Assembly: GCA_025457905.1 (NCBI GenBank)
Contig: JALOTM010000054.1
Coordinates: forward strand, 1 to 6,336
Direction: 5' to 3'
DNA length: 6,336 bases
DNA from: Methanomassiliicoccales archaeon
GTDB taxonomy: Archaea > Thermoplasmatota > Thermoplasmata > Methanomassiliicoccales > UBA472
Shown: positions 1 to 5,076 of the stretch, in pieces
Numbering within the stretch: position 1 is the first letter of the stretch
Layout: the number at the start of each line of letters is the position of its first letter
Notes under the pieces: model-generated
The model's input: only the letters and a program-made list of their open reading frames with translations
What the model was told of the DNA's origin: nothing
Database searches by the model: none
Made by a program: the position numbers and the translations under genes

Positions 1-459
1 GGTGTGCTTGGAACCGCCGCGGACGCAACCGATGATGACCCCCACGAGGATGAACGCGCCTAGGAACTCGGCGAAATAGAGCCCAGGGGCCTTCGTGTTC
101 TCTGATATCGTTATCAAGGTCGGCACGGTGTCATAGAACATGATGTGGGTTGCCAGCAGTCCGATGAATCCCCCCAGGAACTGCACAATGACGTAGTAGA
201 TAGCTCTCCTTCTCTTCATCTGACCAGTGATGTACATGGCCAGCGTCACCGCCGGGTTGAAATGGCTGCCTGAGATCGACCCGAAGCTCTCGATCAGCGC
301 GAAGAGCACGAACGCAACCGCTATGGCGTTCATGAGCACGGCCAACGCGAGGTCAGCGCCGAAGACATCGAAGGCCAGTATCGTGGAACCAATCGCCGCA
401 ATGACCAGGAACATAGACCCAACGAACTCGGCCAGCAGATTCTGCTTTAAAGTCGGCAG
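1..459 (-). CDS. MIP-family (aquaporin/glycerol facilitator) channel, partial, C-terminus off the left edge
   Basis: Integral membrane channel of the major intrinsic protein family, which passes water and/or small neutral solutes. Reading the minus strand gives 153 codons open to the window edge. Residues 9-30 form TM1 with the conserved AEF at 10-12, followed by TM2 around 37-56. The half-helix motif SGSHFNPAVT (63-72) carries the first NPA box at 68-70. TM3 lies around 86-107, and a second AEFLGAF at 130-136 starts the second MIP repeat. The second NPA box and the selectivity-filter arginine are off-window, so water versus glycerol specificity cannot be judged. An in-frame TGA at 474-472 bounds the frame, and no ATG, GTG or TTG occurs before TM1. 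The first ATG (414-412) would delete half of TM1. I therefore place the start at CTG 459-457, 6 nt after GGAGG. Family is near certain; the start is inferred and a nearby single-base indel is the alternative. Confidence 0.9.
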   Translation of the reverse strand, partial: MPTLKQNLLAEFVGSMFLVIAAIGSTILAFDVFGADLALAVLMNAIAVAFVLFALIESFGSISGSHFNPAVTLAMYITGQMKRRRAIYYVIVQFLGGFIGLLATHIMFYDTVPTLITISENTKAPGLYFAEFLGAFILVGVIIGCVRGGSKHT

Positions 460-462
460 ACA

Positions 463-472
463 CTCCCTCCTT
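463..472 (-). promoter_or_regulatory. Strong Shine-Dalgarno that decides the CTG start of the aquaporin
   Basis: On the minus strand the sequence AAGGAGGGAG contains AGGAGG, a six-base match to the complement of the archaeal 16S rRNA 3' end. GGAGG ends at 466 and a 6-nt spacer (GAGTGT) leads to CTG at 459-457, which is ideal spacing. The GTG at 463-461 lies only 2 nt after GGAGG and in another frame, so it is a poorer start candidate. The motif is plain to see; its use is inferred. Confidence 0.6.
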
Positions 473-512
473 CAGGCCCAGAGGACCTATCCGCAGCCGA
501 CCATGAATTTTA

Positions 513-521
513 CTTATAAAT
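513..521 (-). promoter_or_regulatory. Putative TATA box (box A) of the aquaporin gene
   Basis: The minus strand reads ATTTATAAG here, close to the archaeal box A consensus. Transcription starting about 25 bp downstream would begin near 490 and give a leader of about 30 nt that contains the Shine-Dalgarno at 463-472. The spacing supports the CTG start choice for this gene. Confidence 0.55.
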
Positions 522-568
522 AATTGATATTGAAATCAAATAATTGAGCGGATCGAGCCGACAATTGA
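522..568. repeat. Three phased AATTGA direct repeats in the divergent intergenic region
   Basis: AATTGA occurs at 522-527, 542-547 and 563-568, so start-to-start spacing is 20 and 21 bp, about two helical turns. The first two copies extend to a 10-bp identical repeat, AAATAATTGA, at 518-527 and 538-547. A short inverted repeat, TTGAT/ATCAA, sits at 524-528 and 535-539. The array lies directly upstream of the aquaporin TATA box and about 45 bp upstream of the likely cobW-like promoter, where a regulator could touch either gene. The region is AT-rich, so chance is a real alternative. Confidence 0.4.
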
Positions 569-610
569 CGGCGGCTAAACCTCACCTATGCTCATGGAAT
601 ATTGGAGTTT

Positions 611-625
611 GAAATAAATTATTAA
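611..625 (+). promoter_or_regulatory. Putative TATA-like element of the CobW-family gene
   Basis: The A+T-only run AAATAAATTATTAAT (13 of 15 bases within 611-625 plus flanks) is the only such stretch immediately upstream of the gene. A box A in its middle would put the transcription start around 640-645, leaving a leader of about 15-20 nt that includes the Shine-Dalgarno GGAGAGG at 649-655. The exact box position is not resolved. Confidence 0.4.
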
Positions 626-658
626 TCAAGGTGTCCGATTGGGCAACCGGAGAGGCAG

Positions 659-1744
659 ATGAAGACTCGAATCGCGATCATCGGGGGGTTCCTAGGATCT
701 GGCAAGACCACATTGATCACCAATATGGCCAACAGCCTGATGAAGTCCGGGAGGAAGATCGCGATCATAATGAACGACCAAGGAACGGACCTGGTCGACA
801 GTCAATATTCATGCAATCATGGTCTAGATACCTGCGATGTCCAGGGAGGATGCTTCTGCTGTCGCTTCCCCGATTTCATGCACGACGCAAGAGGCTTGAT
901 CAAGAAGGCCGACCCCGACATCATCTTCGCAGAGCCAGTAGGGAGTTGTACCGACCTCCTCGCCACGGTGATCGGTCCGCTCAAGGTCGTGTATGCGGAC
1001 GCATTCACAGTAGCGCCTCTGATGATCGTGCTCGACGCTTCCAGAGCGCTCAGCGAGGGGCTTTCCCCCGATTCGCTTCGGGGCTATCTCCGTCATCACC
1101 AGATCGAGGAGGCGGAATACGTGGTGCTTTCAAAGGTCGATCTAGTCCAGAAGATGGACATCAGAAAGGTCACGGCAGCGATAAGGGAGGTCAACAAGGA
1201 GGCGAAGGTCATACCCTACTCCTCCGTCACCGGGGAAGGCTTCGAGAGGGTCGTAGCAATAGTCGACTCGAAGAGGACCAGCGACCGATCGCCGAAGGAC
1301 ATCGATTATGATACTTACGCAAAGGCGGAAGCGGAGCTCGGATGGTACAACGGCCGCGTGGAGCTGAAGAGCTCCACCAAGTTCGACGCCTACGACCTGA
1401 TCACCCGCATCCTGCGACGCATCTCCTCCGAATTCTCCTCCGTGGAGATCGCGCATACGAAGCTGATGCTGGTCTCGGACACCAATGCGGTGAAGATGAG
1501 CCAGGTGGGTCCAACGATCAGCGTCGACGGGGTCAAGGGCTCCAGGAACGCCGAAGGCGATGTGACCATCTACGTCAACGCCAGGATAGTCTCCTCACCT
1601 GACAAGCTGAGGGACTCGGTGCGCAGGGCCGTCAAGGACGTGCTAATGGACATGGGCCTCTCGCCCAAGGTGTTCAAGGACGATTGCTTCTCGCCCTCGG
1701 CGCCCAAACCCTACTACCGGATCACGAAGAAGGAAGAGGGTTAG
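659..1744 (+). CDS. CobW/P47K-family G3E GTPase (COG0523), putative metallochaperone
   Basis: 361-residue P-loop GTPase of the G3E/COG0523 group, whose characterised members insert or traffic metals (Zn, Co/cobalamin, nitrile hydratase metal). The Walker A GGFLGSGKTT is at 9-18. The diagnostic CxCC metal site GCFCC is at 64-68, with EPVGS at 92-96. The guanine-specificity motif is SKVD at 158-161, a Ser variant of NKxD. Additional cysteines C52, C59 and C97 surround the CxCC site. The C-terminal 120 or so residues do not show the His-rich CobW_C pattern I would expect and end in a Pro/Tyr-rich tail (345-354). The start is ATG 659 with GGAGAGG at 649-655; an in-frame TAA at 623-625 excludes a longer start. 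The gene stands alone with its own promoter. No metalloenzyme partner is visible, so the metal and client are unknown; a corrinoid or methyltransferase role is speculation. Codon use is less C-ending than in the downstream genes. Confidence 0.88.
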   Translation: MKTRIAIIGGFLGSGKTTLITNMANSLMKSGRKIAIIMNDQGTDLVDSQYSCNHGLDTCDVQGGCFCCRFPDFMHDARGLIKKADPDIIFAEPVGSCTDLLATVIGPLKVVYADAFTVAPLMIVLDASRALSEGLSPDSLRGYLRHHQIEEAEYVVLSKVDLVQKMDIRKVTAAIREVNKEAKVIPYSSVTGEGFERVVAIVDSKRTSDRSPKDIDYDTYAKAEAELGWYNGRVELKSSTKFDAYDLITRILRRISSEFSSVEIAHTKLMLVSDTNAVKMSQVGPTISVDGVKGSRNAEGDVTIYVNARIVSSPDKLRDSVRRAVKDVLMDMGLSPKVFKDDCFSPSAPKPYYRITKKEEG

Positions 1745-1788
1745 AGCCAGCTCATCACGGTCCTAATTGAGCACCAGGTACTGCAAAC

Positions 1789-1796
1789 ATATTTAT
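1789..1796 (+). promoter_or_regulatory. Putative TATA box of the HerA-like/DUF357 operon
   Basis: ATATTTAT lies in the 79-bp gap after the CobW-family gene. Counting about 26 bp from its centre puts the transcription start near 1819, just before the ATG at 1824. This implies an almost leaderless mRNA and argues against the TTG at 1767 as start, because the promoter would then lie inside the coding region. Confidence 0.5.
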
Positions 1797-1823
1797 CCCA
1801 TTCATTGGATATCATCCGCTGGG

Positions 1824-3404
1824 ATGGGCATGCAAACCGATTCTTCCGTGGAAGCTCCAGCTGTCTCCAGCCCAGCGGCTGCCGACCACATCGAAACCTC
1901 CACTGCACCAGCGGCGGCGAGCAACCACAAGCACCCCAAGCATGACGGGCTGACGCACGTCGGCATCATCTTCGGCAACGTCGGCACCTGCGACTTCTTC
2001 TTCCGCGTGTTCGGGGACATCGAGACCATGGAGTACATCCAGGTCGAACATGCCCACGAGGGATGGGTCCTGGGTCGCGTGTCCTCGATGGAGAGGAAGA
2101 CCAATCTATCATTGGACAGGGCCAAGAAGATCGAGGACGGGGAGGACGTGGACATCGACGAGGAGGTCATCGCCAAGGTGGACATCGTGGGCTTTCGCGA
2201 CGACCGCGGCCTTTTACAGGTGCCCCGCACCCCCTTCAAGGCCGGGGACCACGTCTACAAGGCCACGGACGACCTCATCAAGAAGGTCATCGGCCTGAAG
2301 GAGAACATGGAGACCGGCGCCTACGTGGGGCTGCTCTTCGGCCACAACATCCGGGTGGAGGTGGACATCAACGCCATGGTGCAGAAGCACGTCTGCATAC
2401 TGGCGAAGACCGGCGGTGGCAAGAGCTTCCTGTGCGGCGACCTGATCGAGGAGCTGATGAAGCACGACGTCACCACGCTCATCTTCGACCCCCACGGCGA
2501 GTACGGGGCCATGCGGGACAAGGGCACTCAGCCCTCCTCCGCGCGCTGCTTCAACGTAACCCCCCGCAGCTACGCCGACCAGATCGTGGAGTTCGCCACC
2601 GACACCACCATCAACCCCAAGGCCAAGCCGCTGAGGTTCACCTTGGCCAACCTGGAGGCCAGGGACCTCCTGGAGCTCACCAACATCAAGAAGGGGGCCA
2701 CCTACCTGAAGGCCTTGCGAGAGGCCATCGACGCCGTGCGCACCGCCAAGAAGGAGTACTCCCTCAAGGACATCATCAAGGTGCTGGAGGGCGACGAGAC
2801 CGGGCAGAACAACGCCCTCATCGCCGAGCTGGATTACCTGAACGAGATCAACATCTTCGCCGCCCAGGGCACCAAGTTCGACGAGCTCATCGCCAAGGGC
2901 AAGACCACCATCATCAACTTCAAGGGCACGCCCCCCGACATCCAGGAGCTGGTGGTGAACCGCATCGCCACCGCCTGCTTCGAGCTCCGCAAGGTGGGCA
3001 AGGTCCCGCCCATGATGATGGTCTGCGAGGAGGCGCACAACTACTGCCCGCAGCAGGGCCTGGCCGCGTCCTCCAAGATATTCCGGACGGTGGCCTCCGA
3101 GGGCCGCAAGTTCGGGCTCGGCCTGATGGTCATATCCCAGAGGGCCGCCAAGATAGACAAGAACGTGCTCTCGCAGTGCAACACCCAGATGATACTGAAG
3201 GTCACCAACCCCAACGACCTCAAGGCCATCTCCAACTCCCTGGAAGGCCTAAGCGAGGGCATGGAGGAGGAGATCCAGCGCCTGCCCATCGGGGTCGCGC
3301 TCATCATCGGCGGCAACATCCAGATGCCCCTGTTCGTGGAGGTCAGGCCGCGAGAGTCCCGGCACGGGGGCGAGTCGGTGGAGATCATCCCCACCAAGAG
3401 GTAG
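1824..3404 (+). CDS. HerA-type (DUF87/FtsK-HerA superfamily) hexameric ATPase
   Basis: 526-residue ATPase of the HerA family, ring-shaped DNA-pumping motors; the canonical member works with NurA nuclease in DNA end resection. Residues 1-41 are an Ala/Ser-rich, His-containing extension (H35, H37, H40). About 43-180 match the N-terminal HAS-barrel. Walker A is AKTGGGKS at 194-201 (K200), the family motif DPHGEY is at 222-227, and Walker B is MMMVCEEAH at 397-405 with E402/E403. The likely arginine finger is R428 in SEGRKFG, and the sensor SQR is at 438-440. All core ATPase residues look intact. ATG 1824 was chosen because a TATA-like box lies at 1789-1796; ATG 1830 is a near-equal alternative, while TTG 1767 is unlikely. 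DUF357 follows 2 nt downstream. No NurA, Mre11 or Rad50 is in the window, so this may be canonical HerA or a paralogue. The family call is firm; the cellular role is inferred. Confidence 0.9.
   Translation: MGMQTDSSVEAPAVSSPAAADHIETSTAPAAASNHKHPKHDGLTHVGIIFGNVGTCDFFFRVFGDIETMEYIQVEHAHEGWVLGRVSSMERKTNLSLDRAKKIEDGEDVDIDEEVIAKVDIVGFRDDRGLLQVPRTPFKAGDHVYKATDDLIKKVIGLKENMETGAYVGLLFGHNIRVEVDINAMVQKHVCILAKTGGGKSFLCGDLIEELMKHDVTTLIFDPHGEYGAMRDKGTQPSSARCFNVTPRSYADQIVEFATDTTINPKAKPLRFTLANLEARDLLELTNIKKGATYLKALREAIDAVRTAKKEYSLKDIIKVLEGDETGQNNALIAELDYLNEINIFAAQGTKFDELIAKGKTTIINFKGTPPDIQELVVNRIATACFELRKVGKVPPMMMVCEEAHNYCPQQGLAASSKIFRTVASEGRKFGLGLMVISQRAAKIDKNVLSQCNTQMILKVTNPNDLKAISNSLEGLSEGMEEEIQRLPIGVALIIGGNIQMPLFVEVRPRESRHGGESVEIIPTKR
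3398..3402 (+). promoter_or_regulatory. Shine-Dalgarno of the DUF357 gene, overlapping the HerA-like stop codon
   Basis: GAGGT ends inside the TAG stop (3402-3404) of the upstream gene and is followed by 4 nt (AGAG) and then ATG 3407. The placement means ribosomes finishing the ATPase are positioned at the next start, which suggests translational coupling and fixes the DUF357 start. Confidence 0.6.
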
Positions 3405-3406
3405 AG

Positions 3407-3700
3407 ATGCAGGACCGCATCACCGAGGAGAAGATCGCCAAGTACCTGGACACCACCAAGCGCGCCCTCGAGAAGCTCAAGGTGGCCGCCCCCGCCCGCT
3501 CCTTCAACCGCAAGATGGCCGACTCCTTCCTGGAGATGGCCCAGGCCTATTACAGCGACGCCCTGCACTTCCGCGGGAAGGGCGACTACGTCAACGCCTT
3601 CGCCTGCGTGAACTACGCGCATGCCTGGCTGGACGCCGGGGCCAGGATAGGCCTGTTCGACGTTGGCGAGGACGACAAGCTGTTCACGCTCTACGAGTGA
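3407..3700 (+). CDS. DUF357 family protein (archaeal, function unknown)
   Basis: 97-residue soluble, predominantly helical protein that I recognise as the archaeal DUF357 family from its pattern. An N-terminal helix with charged residues (5-25) is followed by AQAYYSDALHF (45-55), KGDYVNAFACVNYAHAWLDAG (58-78, with the family's conserved Asp, Ala-Phe and Tyr-Ala-His), and the IGLFDV (81-86) and LF (92-93) tail. The length is that of a complete single-domain member. ATG 3407 is supported by a Shine-Dalgarno at 3398-3402. The 2-nt gap to the HerA-like gene and shared strand indicate one transcript and likely a shared process. The biochemical function of the family is not known to me, and nothing in the sequence shows catalytic residues. 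A role as an adaptor or regulator of the ATPase is inference from position only. Stop TGA directly abuts the stop of the convergent membrane-protein gene. Confidence 0.85.
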   Translation: MQDRITEEKIAKYLDTTKRALEKLKVAAPARSFNRKMADSFLEMAQAYYSDALHFRGKGDYVNAFACVNYAHAWLDAGARIGLFDVGEDDKLFTLYE

Positions 3701-4153
3701 TCAGGCCTTGAGCGTGCTCCACAGCAGCGCCGATGCCCCTCCGGCAATGACCAGGGAGACGATGATCACGGCCACGTTCTGGTAGGCGTCGTAGCCCACG
3801 GCGAAGAAGAAGAGCCAGGCCACCAAGAATCCCAACCAAGCCCCCCAGACCACGAAGGTGGCCCAGAGGCGCCATCCCGACCAGTCGCGCTTCCCCTCCC
3901 AGTCCAGCTCGACCCCCTCCACCTGGCGCGCGAACCTCAGCCCGAAGGTGATCCAGATGGCGATGAGCGCGGCCATGCCCACGACGATGGAGAGGATGAC
4001 CATGGCCAGGTTCTGGTACAGGCCGTAGTCCCCGGCCATGAAGAAGAGCCAGATGATGATGAAGGCCAGCCACATGATTCCGATGAGGAAGCTGGCGGCC
4101 AGCCTCCAGGCCAATCCTTGCATGGGCCCTTCGGCCCTCTCGCCCGGCGCCAT
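3701..4153 (-). CDS. Small four-helix membrane protein with internal tandem duplication
   Basis: 150-residue predicted inner-membrane protein that I do not assign to a named family. It has four hydrophobic segments, at about 19-40, 49-70, 97-119 and 127-147, and a charged linker at 73-93 (RFARQ, ELDWEGKRDW). Residues 16-70 and 94-148 are clearly two copies of one unit, offset by 78 residues. Both begin WRL, share W, F, WLFF and A in the first helix, then a loop with Y-x-x-YQN followed by a helix containing A and S. There is no signal peptide cleavage pattern, catalytic motif or cysteine. The start at ATG 4153 has no good Shine-Dalgarno; ATG 4123 (140 residues, MQGLAW) would keep all four helices. 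It follows pantoate kinase by 43 nt on the same strand and converges with DUF357 at zero spacing. Existence as a gene is well supported by the repeat; function is unknown. Confidence 0.8.
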   Translation of the reverse strand: MAPGERAEGPMQGLAWRLAASFLIGIMWLAFIIIWLFFMAGDYGLYQNLAMVILSIVVGMAALIAIWITFGLRFARQVEGVELDWEGKRDWSGWRLWATFVVWGAWLGFLVAWLFFFAVGYDAYQNVAVIIVSLVIAGGASALLWSTLKA

Positions 4154-4182
4154 TTGACGGGACGGAATGCTCCTCGCTCGCT

Positions 4183-4188
4183 AAAAAA
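4183..4188 (-). terminator. Oligo-T tract after pantoate kinase (possible archaeal terminator)
   Basis: The minus strand carries T6 within GCTTTTTTAGC, 8 nt past the pantoate kinase stop and 29 nt before ATG 4153. Archaeal RNA polymerase can terminate at oligo-T. The same tract could instead be a poor TATA-like element for the membrane-protein gene, as it sits about 25 bp before a possible start near 4160. The sequence does not decide between these. Confidence 0.3.
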
Positions 4189-4196
4189 GCGACCCC

Positions 4197-5075
4197 TCAC
4201 TCCTCATGCTCCTTCGACCCGAGCAGCCTGGGCCCCCGCCAGTCCACCTTGCAGCGGAAGGTGGTGCCGATCTCCGAGAGCACGCGGTCCGTGTCTTGGA
4301 CATGGCCGACCGAGAACACGGAGTTGCCGAGCATGGCCATGCTGGCGGGGCCGTACTCCTCGGCGGCCCTGACCGCCTCCTCCACCTCCCTGGTGGCCAG
4401 CTTGGCCTTGGTCATGAACTCCCGGGAGAGCTTCATGAGCGTGGCCAGGGTGGGCGACAAGGCCATGCGCTTCACGCAGTCCTTGCCCATCTCGTTGACG
4501 GCCCTGCGCTTCTCAGGGTCCGAGAGGACGTCGGCCGTGGCCATGGGGCTGCCGATGACGCACAGCACCACGTCCGGTTCGGCGTTGATGCGGTCCACGA
4601 CCCCATAGGGAGGGAGGCCCTCCTTGCGCCTGAAGGTGATCCCGCCCCGCGACAGGGCGGCCACGTCCCCCAGCCCGGTGCGGTTGGAGAGCTCGGCTTC
4701 GTGCGCCGCCCTCAGAGCCACCCGGAACGGCAGCCCCAGGATCTCGGAGGCGGCGTGCGCCGCGGACAGCGCCCCGGCAGCGCTCATCCCGAATCCCTGC
4801 CCCGAGGGAAGGTCCTGGACCGTGTCCACGTACACGTCCACGCTCCTCTGCAGGATGACGTTGCTGACCGCCGCCTCGGTGACCCGCGCCCTCTCCTCCT
4901 TGCCGTTGATGCGCACGATGACCTCGCCGTTGCCCTCCTCCATGCGCACCTCGGAGGTGGCGCCCAGGCTCACGCACAGCCCCGCGCCCCTCGAGCCGGA
5001 GCGCATGGGGTCGCGGTGCTCGCATATCTGGAAGAAGCCTGTGATGTGACCGGGACAGAAAGCCTTGACCGTCAT
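4197..5075 (-). CDS. Pantoate kinase (archaeal GHMP-family kinase, CoA biosynthesis)
   Basis: 292-residue cytosolic GHMP kinase that phosphorylates pantoate with ATP to 4-phosphopantoate, the archaeal replacement for the first step of the bacterial pantothenate-kinase route. The N-terminal motif FCPGHITGFFQ (6-16) is typical of pantoate kinase. The GHMP phosphate-binding loop is LPSGQGFGMSAAGALS (89-104). A Gly-rich GLGDVAA (134-140) carries the likely catalytic or metal-binding Asp, and a C-terminal GNSVFSV (250-256) is the third conserved block. The length is normal and no key motif is missing. ATG 5075 begins 1 nt after the coaBC stop; AAGGGGT at 5092-5086 is a weak Shine-Dalgarno, so translational coupling to coaBC is likely. 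Pairing with coaBC strongly supports the CoA role over mevalonate or homoserine kinase. Phosphopantothenate synthetase, the next enzyme, is not in the window. Confidence 0.9.
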   Translation of the reverse strand: MTVKAFCPGHITGFFQICEHRDPMRSGSRGAGLCVSLGATSEVRMEEGNGEVIVRINGKEERARVTEAAVSNVILQRSVDVYVDTVQDLPSGQGFGMSAAGALSAAHAASEILGLPFRVALRAAHEAELSNRTGLGDVAALSRGGITFRRKEGLPPYGVVDRINAEPDVVLCVIGSPMATADVLSDPEKRRAVNEMGKDCVKRMALSPTLATLMKLSREFMTKAKLATREVEEAVRAAEEYGPASMAMLGNSVFSVGHVQDTDRVLSEIGTTFRCKVDWRGPRLLGSKEHEE

Positions 5076-5076
5076 C

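Noticed and set aside
227..523. 98-codon plus-strand open frame over the aquaporin region
   Set aside because: It is antisense to a frame encoding unmistakable MIP motifs (AEF, SGSHFNPAVT), and its own product has no recognisable features.
588..614. Possible 8-9 codon leader peptide (ATG 588 to TAA 614) upstream of the CobW-family gene
   Set aside because: There is no Shine-Dalgarno, it lies upstream of the predicted transcription start, and it is too short to distinguish from chance.
631..1311. 226-codon plus-strand frame overlapping the CobW-family gene
   Set aside because: It overlaps the GTPase frame, which carries Walker A, CxCC and a Shine-Dalgarno. Its product is an Arg/His/Gly-rich frame-shadow composition.
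1..1744. Possible horizontally acquired left region, because the aquaporin and CobW-family genes use fewer C/G-ending codons than the right part
   Set aside because: The difference is visible but mild, both genes have ordinary archaeal signals, and there is no junction, repeat or integrase to mark transfer.
2214..3038. 274-codon minus-strand open frame inside the HerA-like gene
   Set aside because: Long antisense frames are expected in GC-rich C-ending coding sequence. The product is Gly/Val/Leu/Asp-rich with no motifs, while the plus frame has full ATPase motifs.
2063..3406. N-terminal 450 or so codons open upstream of DUF357 in the same frame, suggesting a large fusion protein
   Set aside because: This stretch is the shifted frame of the HerA-like gene, with a Gly/His/Arg-rich shadow composition. 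DUF357 has its own Shine-Dalgarno and ATG at 3407.
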